Positions 22,801-35,400 of a stretch of DNA of 64,000 bases are shown in pieces. The stretch is from assembly GCA_030267565.1 (NCBI GenBank), contig BRXU01000002.1:868001-932000 (forward strand), in the 5' to 3' direction. This DNA comes from Pleodorina starrii. Taxonomy: Eukaryota > Chlorophyta > Chlorophyceae > Chlamydomonadales > Volvocaceae. Both the position numbers and the translations under genes were made by a program. Positions within the stretch are counted from its first letter, which is position 1, and each line of letters opens with the position of its first letter. Below the pieces are notes generated by a model. That model did not search any database, had not been told where the DNA came from, and worked only from the letters and a program-made list of their open reading frames with translations.

Positions 22801-25162
22801 ACGGTGAGTCGGTAGGGGCTAGGGGGACAGACCTCCAGAGTGTACTGCTTACGGAAGTGTACTGGTTACGAAAGGGACCCAAATGGCATGCCTGGCTGGC
22901 TACCTGCCCGCCTGCTATCCCTGTGTGCGGCTGCTGGGGGTATGCAAGAAACCCCCAGTGGGGGGTCATCATTGTATGGCACAGCCCACACGCGGCCAGC
23001 CCCTCCCCAGCTCCCTCCCCTTATCCCCCAGCCCCCTCCCCTAACCTTTATGTATCCCTCACCCCCTCACCCGGGGACTGCGGTTCGTTTCAATGTATCC
23101 CTCACCCGGCTTCCCCTCGCCACGTGGCAGCGCCTCCAATGCCGTACACGCCAGCCCGGCGTGCGGTCCGGCGGTGATACGCATCGCCTTGCCGGGCTGA
23201 GGTCCGGGGAGCACCTGGAGAAAGTGGGGAAGTTAGGGTTTTAGGGTTGTGAAGGGGATGTGAGGGTCGACGTGTGTATGGAGAGCACCAACGGTCGTCA
23301 TAAAAAGCTGTTTCGTTTCCCCGCGGGCGGGCGATGCCCGGAAAAGCGCATGCTCGGGAGGTGTAGCCCGGCGCTGGCTGCTCGGCGGCGCGTCCAGCCC
23401 CGCCTCCTCCTCCGTACCGGTACTCCCGCCCCTCGCACCGTGCTGCGGGCCACCAGCTGCTCGTCCAGTTTGCGGATGTTCCGCTGGCGGCCGTCGGCAT
23501 CGGGTGCCAGCACCAGGTCCTGACGCGTGGGCTTGTCACCTGGGGAGTGGAGTGGGGTCGGGTGGGTGGGTGGGTGGGTGAGGGTAACGAAGACGAAAGC
23601 GCAGCGGCAGAATGGATGGGTAGGTGGGTAGGTGGTGTTGGGTTGGTCGTGGATGTTGCATTCGTCCACGATCCGGAGGAGGAGCTCGCGATGTCGCGAA
23701 GCAGTCGGAAACCGAAAGAACGTAACACCTGCAGCTGGGGGGCTGCAAGGCGTCGCGTACCGGTATGCGGGGCAGGGCTCGGATGCCGGTACCGCGCTCT
23801 GCTCTGCTCTGCTCGGCTCGGCGAGGGGAAAGCTCAGCTGGGCGGCGCCCTCCCCTCCACCCGCTCAACTGCACTGACCGACAAGCCCTCAGTGCCACCC
23901 CTTCACCCGCGATACACACGCCCGCATACCCACCCGCCCCTTCAGCCGGCGCTCACACACGATCCCCGCCCTCACGCCCCCCAGCCAGTTCCTCCCCCAC
24001 CCCACTCCCCACCGCTCACCCATCTTGACGGGCTTGGTGGGGTCCGGCGCCAGGGCCACCGGCTGCGCCCCCAGTCCCAACCGATCCGGCCGCCTCACGT
24101 ACTCGATAGCGTCCACCTTTTGGCGGTTGCGACCCACGCCCATGCCCTCCTGCCAGCCCATGCCGCGCAGCATGGCCTTGCCAAACTCCTCCACCGGCAT
24201 CGTCTCGTAGGCCTGCAGTGGCAGAAGGGGGGTTTAGAGGTCGATGGGTCGGTAGATCTGGTTGCAGCAACCAGCCCCCGTGGATAACCATGAGCGAGGA
24301 GGGGAGGGAGGGAGGGAGGGTGGGAAGGGAGGGAGGGGGCGACAGTGTTTTAGGCGTGGCAGCAGGGGGGGTTGAGAGTACAGTGCGTCATTGGTCAGCA
24401 GCAGGCGGGTGGGAAGGGGTGCAAGGGCACAGGCAGGTAGGGCCAGGGGCAGCGGAGGGAGGGGGGGCTGCTCAACGGGGTGCGCAGCCGCGGGGCCGGG
24501 GAAGATCCACCGACGGCGAGCAGCGGCCGCGCCGACGGGGGGTGTTGTTCTGCATGCCGACCTGCGCCGCAGACTCCTACCCTCACCTCCCGGCCCTCCC
24601 TTGCCCAGTTGAGCGCTGACCCGGGGTATCGTTTACACCGGGAGACTGCCATGAAGATTTCCCACCCCCAACCTCTGACCTCGACGTCGACTTCATCCGG
24701 CAGCTCCTCCACTGCCTCCTTGAAGGCCCGCGCCTCCATCGCAGCTGCCGTCGTGCTTCCGCCGGCACCGTTTGAGGGTCCCCCGCCCTGATCGCGGTTC
24801 CCCGGTCTGTCCTCGCGTAGCTGCAGGCCATACTCCGTGATGACAGGCACTGTGGAGGCGGCCTGAACGAACCGCTCCTCGGCATCGTCCACTTTGGCGT
24901 CGTTGCTGGGGGGCTTGAACGAGGGCGTGAGCTTCTTCGGGCCGACTCCAGACTTGTATGTGTTTTCAATTTTGGGGATGACGTAACTCTTGACCTCCGC
25001 GCTGGGGTCTCCACCAACAACCTGAATTTTGGCTCCGTCGATACCCGATATGAGCTGTCCAACATCTTTACGCTCCTCTACGTTAACAGCGACCTTCTGA
25101 ACTACTTTTTTCTTTTGAAACGTGAAGGCCAGCGATGCCTTCTGCTCTTGTCCGTCCGCCAT
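19814..25162 (-). CDS. MOS2: MOS2/GPKOW G-patch and KOW-domain spliceosome protein
   Basis: Nine exons (transcript order): 25162-24680, 24212-24020, 23539-23439, 23214-23106, 22647-22404, 22025-21848, 21501-21121, 20698-20576, 20026-19814; 674 residues, all phases consistent. The N-terminus (ASLAFTFQKKK) matches the family's short basic start. Exon 2 carries the G-patch/Spp2-type block MPVEEFGKAMLRGMGWQEGM with RPDRLGLGAQPV. KOW 1 spans exons 3-5 (PGKAMRITAGPHAGL, then RWRVRLSASQEEVDVLVSEL). A long Arg/Asp, His and Lys/Glu linker follows (DRQYDRQYDRGRD, EKKEKKEKK). KOW 2 is in exons 8-9 (VRILDKSVRGGKLYLKKGVV, VVPRHEGAAVLVVAGRHRG). This family (human GPKOW, Arabidopsis MOS2, yeast Spp2) binds RNA and the DEAH helicase Prp2/DHX16 in the spliceosome; in Arabidopsis it also affects immunity and miRNA processing. 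A nuclear splicing role is likely here. Confidence 0.95.
23233..23248. repeat. Short TTTTAGGG tract beside an acceptor
   Basis: Two TTAGGGTTTTAGGG-type units in the MOS2 intron between the exons at 23439-23539 and 23106-23214, about 20 bp from the latter's splice site. Confidence 0.6.
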
Positions 25163-26241
25163 TATGTTGAAGGGTAAGGGATACGGTCGTTATATCGTCG
25201 TCATCGGGTTTTAAATTAGACAAGATATAAAGGCTGTGGCAAGGCAAGACTGTGGCTGTGAAAGTGAAAAGTCCTGTCCAGAGCTGTAGTCGCAGGGAAA
25301 AAGGAGTGCCTGGGTGATATGAGAGCGTGTGTTCTGCTGTAGCAAGCCTGTTGCTGGTAACAACTCGAGATAACTCAAGGCGTCAAGGGCTACAGCGATC
25401 CGTATTAACCGTCAACGACAGGAGCCCAACGACCCGCGGCAGCGCGGCACTGCCAGTCCGCCTAACCGCCACGCACCGCGGCAGAGGCACGCTGGCAGCG
25501 CGCTGCAACTTCGGAATTCTAGACTTCCAGTATCAACAGCTGTACACCTGCAAGGGGCCTCACAGTCAGCCATGTTCGCTGCCTACGTGATGATGGCGCA
25601 GCCACTCGCTTCCTTCTGCACCAGGCTGATTGTTCCGCATGTCCCCCCCATCGCCATTCTTGTCAGCCCTCCCTGCCTTCCTCGTCTACCCTCTGTTTGC
25701 GGGCCGCATACGGTGGAATACCGGTGAATGGTCGTCAGGGCAGAGCTGCATCAGGATGAGGAGGCTGCCTCTGCATCCGGAGATCCACATCGCCCTCCCC
25801 CCGAGAAGGTGATCATCTGCCCGGACGCCAGACCCTCTCGTTAGGAGGGTAGACCCGTCCAAAGTGCCAGAGAAGCGCTCCGTGCTCCAAGGTGGTGGAT
25901 GGTTTCCAGCTGGTGGATAGGATGGTTTCCCCAGGTAATTACAAAGGGCAGCTCGATGTTTGAAGTCCAAGGCTTGGCGGGGCTGGCCCTCGTGTTTCAG
26001 GAAGCGAAAACCTGAGCAACCTGGTACAAGGAGCCGGAACCGTGCCTTCGTGGGGAGGATACGGTAGGCCGAACCCGTTGTACACCCGCATTGTGTACAC
26101 CCGCGGGACATACAAGCAGAGCGTATTGTTACATCATGCCTGCAAGCTGAGGCATCTGGGGCCAATGGAGTGGAGCCTGCGTGCCGGTGCAGCGACTGGA
26201 GAGGCACGACAGCTCACTGAGGCTAGCGTCTTATTAGGTTA
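25163..26241. other. Intergenic between MOS2-like and NOC1-like genes
   Basis: This is 5' flank of the MOS2-like gene and sequence beyond the probable 3' end of the NOC1-like gene. It is less GC-biased than the genes. No ORF with protein-like character or domain is seen. Confidence 0.5.
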
Positions 26242-26246
26242 TTACA
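26242..26246 (-). terminator. TGTAA poly(A) signal of the NOC1-like gene
   Basis: TTACA on the plus strand reads TGTAA on the transcript strand, 165 bases after the stop codon. This is a normal distance for an algal 3' UTR. Confidence 0.5.
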
Positions 26247-26410
26247 CATGCACCACCGCATCCACAACCCCAAAAAGGTAAAAAAAGTACCGCTACTACC
26301 TAGATGTCCGCGTTACAGCGAAGAAATGCCCACGCCACCTTCACTTTCCGGTTCACCACGCCCCGCATATCAGTCAGTCAGTCAATCAGTCAGTCGATCA
26401 GTCAATCAAC

Positions 26411-29400
26411 TTACGTCCGCCGGCCCCGCCCCCCGCGCCCTCCCCTGCCCGCTCCCCTCCCTCGCCCCCGCGCCCCCCCTCGCCCGCCAGACCCCCCGCG
26501 AGCCCCTCCCGAAACACCGCCCCCGCCCCCGCCCCCGCGACCTCGCCCACCACGGCCCCGACCTCCTCCTCTCCCTCTCCCTCCGGCCCCCTCCCGCCCG
26601 CCCTTCGCCTGCCCCTCCGCCTCCTCCCGCTCTGCTCGCTCAATGAGCGCCTCGTAATCGTCCGCGCTCGCAAATAAGCTACCACCGCCCTTCTTCTGGC
26701 CCTTGCCGCCCTCCTCGCTCTTCTTCTTGGCCTTGCCCCCGCCCAGCGGCACCAGCTGTGGCGGCTCCTCCTCCTCGTCCATGTCCACATCTGCCTCCTC
26801 CAGATCGCTACCGCTGCCACCAGCCATTTCGAGGTCATCGCCGTCCTCCCCCTCCTCGTCGTCGTCATCACTGCCACCGGTCATCAGGCGCATCAGCTCG
26901 TCGTCGCCGTCACTGCCCTCCTCCTCCTCCTCCTCACCCTCCCCGCCGTCGCTGCCCTCGTCCGAAGCCCCCTCCTCCTCGTCATCATCCGACGACAGGC
27001 CCTGCAAATCGGCCTCGCTGATGCCCGCCGCCTCCATAGCCTCCCGGTGCCGCTTCCGCCGCGCCGCCACCGCCTTCTCGTCGCTCTCCTCCTCCGCCTC
27101 GTCGCCGTCACTGGGACTCGGCAAGTCCAGCACATTGACATCCTCCAGGCTCCCGTCCTCATCGCTGCTGCCACCATCCGCATCGCCATCCTCACCGCCG
27201 TCAGCGTCCTCCTCCTCCTCCTCCTCCTCATCATCATCAGCTTCCTCCTCCTCCTCGGGGTCGCTGAGTCCTCCCTCCTCCAGCGCCGCAGCCAACTGGT
27301 CGTAGTCGAATCCCACGTCGGGGTCACCGAGCCCGTCATCCGCCATGCCCTCCTACGAGTATGGAAATTTACCCGGAGTTGACAGGAAACAACGCGTATC
27401 GAGTTAGTACCCTACTCCTAGGTCCGACAATGGAACAACAGGGAAACGTAAACAGGACAAGCCAAACAGCATTACATGCGAATACGCTTCTTGTCTTGTC
27501 TTTTGTGCGAGCACACATGTGAGCCAGACATGCGCATGGCGCCCGGTTTCAACAATGACGTCGTCCTCCACCGCCCCCATCTATCCACGCCACCCGTGCC
27601 CGCCCACCCAGTGTCCCGCCCCCCTGCATTCCAGGTAATATCCCAGGTAACTGCGTTGCGTTCCCTCGTCCCGGGCCGTTATAATTACCCCCTGCCTCCC
27701 CTCCCACCTGCTTCTCCAGGTATCGGTCCACCTCGTCGTCATCCGCCTCGCTGCCCGACTCGTCCTCCTCGGCATCCGCGGCCTCCGCCTCCTCCTCGCC
27801 CTCCTTGCGCTTCTTCTTGGCGGCCTTGGCACCCGAGCGAGCAGCGCGCTTGTCCTTGACCCCCTGGAGGTTCAGGAACCTGCGAACAGGGCGAGCGGAC
27901 GCGCGTCGTCAACGCAAAGAACTTATGGAATGGACCCCAACAGACTCCTGAAGTCCTGATCCCTAATCATGCGTTGCACATCAGAATACCCCCGCCGCGC
28001 CGAGCCGCGTCAAGCCACCGAGGCAAACGCACTGCCCCCCACGAACCACCGCGCCGAACCGAGCCCGATACATCTGCCTAACCCTAAAACCCTTAAAACA
28101 ACCCTAAAACAACCCTAACTCTAACCCAGGCCTGCTTCATCCCGCGCAACGCAGCGTCAACGCATTGCAATATAACATACAACACAACACCACCAAACCC
28201 GCCCAGCGCTCACTTGTGGAAGAAGAGGTCTGCGGAGTCCACCTGCGCCTCAGCCAGAGCGGCGAAGGCGTCGCTGCCGAGCCGAGCCAGACTGACCGGC
28301 CGAGCCTGCTGCTGCGCCTGCTTCTTGCCGGCCCCCACCGCCGCCGCCTGGCCTTCCAGAGCGCCCGACAGCGGCGCCGCCGTGGGCTGCATGACCGAAG
28401 TCCCCCGAACGACCGGCTGCGAGGACAGACAGAGGGACAGGACGACGGGGGCATGATTGACCTGTGTCCATCGACGGAGTCGAAGGCAATGTGCTTATTC
28501 ATGTGGTGTGTGCGGCAGCCTTGGCCACCAACGATCCACCGCCTGAAGCACATTACGGCCGTGCGCATGGCGCCGTGTGGCGCCACACGGCGCCATGCGC
28601 ACGGCAGCAATGTGCTGCAGGCGGTGGATCGTTGCTGTGTGATGCTGGCAGCATGGCGCTGTCAGCGTATACAGCAGCACCGTGGCCCGGCCCCTTCCCT
28701 CTGCGGCCTCACAGGTGTCGTCACAACGCGTCTCAACGTGCACAACGCATTCCACAATGTGCACCGTACTCTCAAGCGCCGCACCTTGGGTTTCTTGTTG
28801 ACGAACTTGTCCAGGAAGGCCGCCAGACTGAGGTCCCCCAGCGGGTCGCCGTCAAACATCACAGGTGCGCCGCTCAGCAGCGAGCGGGCCATGGCCGACA
28901 CCGAGGGATGCGCGTGGGCCGCCAGTGCAGTCAGCTCCCACCAGCAGGACCGGTCGGCGTTGGCGTACAGCGGCTCCCTGCACACACCACCAACAGAGCG
29001 ATCCAGTGTGCAAGGGGGAGGGAAATGAAGGTGGTACCACAGCGGGAAGATAGGGGGAGTAGTGAAGAAGATACCACAGCGGGAAGGAGGGGGAGTAGTG
29101 AAGAAGATACCACAGCGGGAAGAAGGGGGAGTAGTGAAGAAAATGCCACAGCGGGAAGGAGGGGGAGTAGTGACGAAAATGCCTTAACGTTGAAAGTGCC
29201 CAAAAGAGTCTTCAGCAAGGGGTGCACACACACACAAGGCGGCATCCATCCTCCAGTCCACCGCCGCTACCCCACTCCCCGCTCCCTCACCTCTTATCCA
29301 TCTGGTAGTAGCTCGGCTGCGGCCAAGCCTCCTGCGCCGCCGCCGCCCGGGCCTGCGCTGCCGCCGCAGCGGCCTTGGCCACCAACGATCCCGCCGGCGG

Positions 29401-32400
29401 CGCACCGCGTCCACTGGTGCTGGCTAGCTCATGCGTCCGCCTGCGGGCCCCGTCCAGATCTAGCTTCACGCCCGCCAACTCCGCATCCTCCTCCTCCTCA
29501 TCCTCCCCGTCGTCGTCGTCTGCGCTCTCGCCAGCCTTGCGCCCCTTGGCCTTGGCCTTGCCAGACGCCTTCTTCCCCTTCCGCGCCGCCGCCGCCTTGT
29601 CGTCGTCGTCCGAGCCGTCGACGTCACGAAATCGCTCCACGCCGTCATCGTCGTCGGCGTCTGCCAGCAGCTCATCGTCCGGGTCCCTGAACTCCTCCAC
29701 TCCGCTGCCGCCAACGTCCTCCGGGTGGGTGATGGAGGCCCACAGCGCGGGCTGGGCGGACAGGACCTGGGGGCAGGGTGGGCAGACGGGGCGACGAGCA
29801 GGCGCGAGTTTGCAAGTTGAGGATCAAATGTTAAGAGCGTGCGAAAAGGGGAGCGAGCAGTTGCAAGGCGGGCGGGTGGGCAGTGCAAGCTGGGGATGAC
29901 TGCGAAGGGGTGCGGGCCTCGCATGAAGGGTCAAAGACCGTGCACCATTACTGACCCACCATCATCATTCCTATCAAGAAAAGCCCAAAGGGGGGAGGAG
30001 CGAAGGGCAATGCCAGGCCGGCCTCTCGCAAACCAGCTACAGCCATTTCCAGCACACCGACCAACCAATCGACCAAGTCCCCCTCCCCACAAATACACAT
30101 ACAAACATACATACCTGCGAGACCAGCATCAGAGCACCGCAGGCCCAGTTGGGTTGCGCGGCGGCGGCCAGCTGCAGCAGGCGCTTGGCAAACGCCGCGA
30201 CGCGCTTCACCGACACGTCGCCCTGCATGGCCTTGAACAGCAGCGCCAAAAACATGGGCGAGCGGGACGAGGTGGTGGGGCCGTCGCGGTCCAGGGCCGC
30301 GTACAGCGCTCGATAGTACCTGCGCATGTTACACAACACAACAGGTGATAATAAGAAGGGTTAAGATAACGATACGACACGAGAAGGACAGGACGAAATT
30401 CGAGAAAGGAAGCCGTGACGGCACTATACCCCCAAATGATATTCACCGAAGGAAAAAGCAGCGCCGTGCTACGAACAGAGTCAAACCGAATTGAACCGCG
30501 CCAACAGCCACCTCCCCAGCCGCGCACCTGTCGCTGATGGCCGCCCTCGCCGACATGAGCTGGTACATGAGCATCAGCGACTGCACCGCCACCGTAAAGG
30601 GCGCCGTATGGACCAGACGGAACATCTGAGAGGCGCTCTCCTCGACCAGCGGCTCAACGTCCTCCGGCTGGACGTAGGGGAAGGCGCGGCGCACGCCCGT
30701 GATAAGGCCCGACAGCAGCCGCGCATCCACCTCCTCCGACTGAGGGCGGGACAACGGGTTGTTTGGTTGGTTGTTAGAAAACGGTTGCAAGCGGTGGTGC
30801 AAGCGGTGTATGATTTATGAGCGTGAAGCGAGGCGCTTCCAAGCGGGGTGTTCCAAATGAGAGCGAAGGCCACCAGGTGACTCGCTGCCTCAGGGCAGCA
30901 GGTAAGCAGAATGAACAGCCTCCGAATGATGGGCAAATGAACAGGCTGACAGCCTGACAGACGAAGGGGAGAGGATGAGGTTGCGTAGAGGGCTCCAGGG
31001 GAACTCCCATGGACTGCTGCCTCCGGGCTAGCAACTCACCGATGCGAGCTTGGGCGGTGGCGGCGGGCGAGTCTGCTTGCCCTGTCCCCCGCCACGACCC
31101 CCACGACCGCCGCGGCCGCCACGGCCTCCCCTGCCGCCCCGCCCGCCCTGCGTGTCGGCCTTCCGCTGCTCCCGCCAAAACTTCTTCTTCTCCTCGGCGT
31201 ACCTCTCCTCCTGCAAATGCCAGCCAGCCCAAAAACGCAATGTGCGCGTCGTGAGCGAGGGCCCGAAACGCCAGCGTGTGCATCGTGCAAGCTAATTGGC
31301 ATGAAGATGCTGGAAATCGGGACCCGCCGCCCCACCGCCGCTCAGGGGAGAATGATATGGCGTCCGCTATAGTGAGTGTGTGAGGGCACCGCAGGAATGC
31401 GCACAGCAGGAATACCGGCTAGCCTGGGGTCAGAGCCTTTGAGGGTGATCCACATATCGACCCGTGGGTCGCTTGAGACTTCAACGAGGAAAAGGACATA
31501 AGACTCATCTTCCCCCGAGGCCGGGCCGCGCGGCTGGCGGCAAATTAATGCTGGTACATGCCTGAGTCACGCCAGTACATATGCTTGCAACGCAGGCGCC
31601 GTTCTTTCCGAACACACACAGCAGCAGCAGAAGCCGTGCACGCCGCCGTACCCCAGATTGCGCAGGTAAGGGTCAGAGCCTTTGAGGATGATCCACATAT
31701 CGGCCCGTGGGGGTCGCTTGAGACTTCAACGAGGAAAAGGACATAAGACTCATCATGCCCTCGCGCTCTCTCGTTCCCACGTTCCCTGCTGCGCCGCAGC
31801 ATCGCCCGCCCCTGCCTCCCCTGTAAGACAGAGGTTCCGGACTTAGCGTGAGGCGCGGGTCCGACCCGTGGGTCACGTAACGACGTGAACCTTCCCTAAT
31901 CATAAATATTAATGATAAATATTAATCTAGTCCAAAGACTAGTGTGGTGTGTCACTAGTTGTTGAAGGAGTTCTCAGAGAGAACACAGAAGATGCTTGAT
32001 CTGTCGTATCACTATACGACACGTGGCTTGGCGAGGGCCGCGAAGCAGAAAAGCTCGTCGGGCTTGGGCATGGTGCCATTGCTTACACACAGCGGTCCAG
32101 GTTCAATACCTGGCTAGGCCCAGACTTACGTTTTTCCCCCACCAAAGGAGCCCTCCACGACCCCCCCGCCCACCTGCTGCTTCCGCAGTTGCGCCGCTGC
32201 GCCAATGTGACCCTCCACCACCATCCGAAACAGCGTAAAGTAGACGCTGATGAGCTGCTTGGCCAGAGCATCACCGCCCTCGGACGCGCGGTGGCTCAGA
32301 GGCACCTGTAGGGGCCCAGAGGCACCGACCGGGTGGACATGAGGAGCGAAAAACAACCGGTCAAAAAGCACATCGTGGGCGTTCAAGGAAGATGCCCGGT

Positions 32401-35400
32401 GCGACCCAATACTAAATTATTGAGGCAGGTGGCGGGCGGCATGTTGGTGCCCACACGGCGTTGTGCGCTCGTTTAGATATACATGAGAGCAAGCCACGCG
32501 ACGGCCACGCGAACTCACAACAACCCAGCCTGCCAGCCCACGTACCTGGTTGAGGAAGACGACGGCGTAGTATCGCGCCTTGTCCGTCAGACCGGGGCGA
32601 AAGACAAAGCGCTCGACCTGCGCGCAACAAATAGAAACAAGGCACTTGATAGCCGGCGGGGTACCATAAATAACTTGAAGCTTGTGGAGTGGGCAAGTGG
32701 TTGTTGTCTTTATTTGGGGCATGTGAAAGTGTACATGTACGGCTACGCCGCCCGCCAGTCTGGGCTGCGGGGAGCTTCCAGACTGAAGAATGGGTAGCGC
32801 AGAGCCCCCTCGAATGAGGTGCTGTGCGCATCTCCTTGCCACGCTGCTGCACAAAAGGACTCAGCAGTATGGAGGTTGTGACGCGGTTGCTTATGTGCCG
32901 TACAATGACCCATGCGGTGCATGGGTTGCTGTGCGCGGACATTTCGTGTGTTACAATTGTTCTTGTTGCTGTTGTTGTTATCGAAACTGGTGCTGAAATG
33001 GTATCGGGAGTCGCGACGTGCGTGTTTGGGTACGCCGCCCGCGAGTCGGCGTAACCGACCCAGATGGACAACGCAAACCCAGCGTGCTGTTCGCATCTCC
33101 TTGCCACGCCGCCGCACAGAAAGACTCAGCAGTATGGAGGTTGTGACGCGGTTGTTGCGTAGGTGCGTAGCGCAATTGCCTGATGTTGTCACAGTCAACT
33201 ACTCAACAGTGCTATTAGGCGTAAGTTTTAGATGATCTGGGTAGTTCGTTGGAACTACGGAGCACTGTTTCGAATGCTCCAGGAGGGATTGCACGTGCCG
33301 TGGGTTATATAAGGATCAATGTTTGGGTAAGCCATCCGAAGGTCGAGGCATCAAGACGCCACCGACCCAAATGGACAACGCAAACCCAGCGTGATGTGCG
33401 CATCTCCTTGCCACGCTGCTGCACAAAAGGACTCAGCAGTATGGAGGTTGTGACGCGGTTGTTTATGTCGTACAACGACCCATGCGGTGATAGGTGGCTG
33501 TGCGCGGACATTTCGTGTGCTATTATTATTATAATTATAATTATTATTGTTATTATCGAAACTGGTGCTGATGTGGTATCGGGAGTCGCGACGTGCGTGT
33601 TTGGGTACGCCGCCCGCGTGTCGGCGTAACTGACCCAAATGGACAACGCAAACCCAGAGTGATGTTCGCATCTCCTTGCCACGCTGCCGCACTGAAAGGC
33701 TCAGCAGTATGGAGGTTGTGACGCGGTTGAATGAATCACTAAAAAATTGAGTTGCTGCATCCTTCAGACGCTTGCAGGGCAGCCAGCTGGTGCTCGCCTT
33801 TCGATTAATTGCTGCGCAGACGTGGGTTGTTTAGGGTACCCATCTACGGTACCCATCCAACAGAAAGAAGCACATGTGTGGTTATGTGCGGCGGGGAAAA
33901 GGAAGTAGACGGGCAGCACTCGACGCATGGCCCCATCCAATCGTATCCTTCCCCGCCACCTTGGTACTGTTCGCGTTTCCTTACCACGCCGCCACTGACC
34001 TTAAGCGGCGTGGACGTTGTAACGCGGTTCTGTTGACGGCGGTCGCACTCGGCTACTTTCAAAAACGTCAGATTCGGTACGACCCGCAGAATCTTCCGTA
34101 CAGTTCGACACGTACCTCCCGTACGATAACCGGCTTCATGACGGGGTGCTCCCCCAGCAGCTGCATCATGAGGTACACCGACTTGGACGACACTTGGCGC
34201 GACGGGTCGCCGAGCTTGTTCACCAGGGAAGCCAGCAGCCGCGCCTCGCACTCGGGCTTGGCCGACAGCAGCGCAGACATGACGCGCATGGCCTTCTCCT
34301 GCGGGGGAGAGGGGGTTCCAGACACAAGAACGGAAAAAATGGGCGGTGCGCGAGGGCGGAAAGATGGGCGCGGGCGTCATGGCGCGTGGAGTTGACCAAC
34401 AAACCCAAAGTTGCCCCAGCCCCAGCCCCAGAGGGAAAACGCTTCAAAACAACCAAACGGACGTCAAGTTCGGCAGCAAGGCAGCAACGCAACATCGCAC
34501 CCAACATTCGGTCAGTGGCACACAACGCACCCAACATTCAGTCGGTGGGTGACACACACCTTGAGAAACTCCAAATTGTCCTTGCTGTGCTCCTCCAGCG
34601 CCGTCACGAACATGGCGTAGCGCCGCTTGACGCAGTCCTCGGTCCACCACATCAGCAGCTGCTTCTCACCCTCGCGACCGGGGGGCAGATCCTGCGACCG
34701 GGCGCGCACACGCGGCAACGCACATTTGGAGGCGCCAAAGGACAGAGGACCGCCTTTCAGGGCTCGGCTCGACTCGAAAGTCATGGCAACGCAGCATCGA
34801 CAAAAGTCAAACTCAGATATGGCACACGGAGACGTGTAAGAAAAAGCGTCGAAACGTGTCTGAATGCAGCCAGCCACCCACTCCCTCACCTGCAGCGGCT
34901 GCTGCTCCAGGAACTTGAGCTTGCGGTCGGGCAGGAGCACATTGGTGAACAGCTCCTGCAGGCGGAGTGGCACAACAGCGACATAGCAGGGAAGGCAGGG
35001 TGAGGAAACATCGCAAGAGGAGGTGGGGGTCAGGGTGACAACTCCGCCCAAAAAACGCAAAGAGGGAACCACCCCCCAGCCCCATTCGTAGGGGAGTGCT
35101 GTGCAAGACGCAGATGCAGAGCACCTGCTAGCCGACATGCCTCCCCCAGCTCACATGCACCCTCTGAAGCTGCTGCTGCGGCGACGACTCACTCTCCCTC
35201 CCCAAAGCCAAAAAGCCGCAACCCAGACAAACAAAGAAACAACATGCCTCACCCAATCGCGCAGGGACCATGCGCTCCGAGACCCCAACCCGCGCCAGCA
35301 GCTCAGCCATCCAGGTCTTGATCCACTCGCCCACGCAGTCACAAACCCAGTCAGCAAGTCATTTATCCAGTCAGAAACGCAGCCAGGCCCCCAGCCAACC

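Noticed and set aside
26703..27305. 200-codon poly-Ser ORF on the plus strand
   Set aside because: Antisense shadow of the Asp/Glu-rich exon of the NOC1-like gene.
32061..32120. Functional tRNA gene
   Set aside because: The space between acceptor and T-arm is too short for a D arm plus anticodon arm; kept only as a degenerate tRNA-like element.
35128..35334. Minus-strand ORF GEWIKTWMAELLARVGVSER as an extra NOC1 exon
   Set aside because: The exons at 35548-35444 and 34955-34890 join directly (MEALQ|ELFTN) as in the family, and no acceptor/donor pair fits the ORF in phase.
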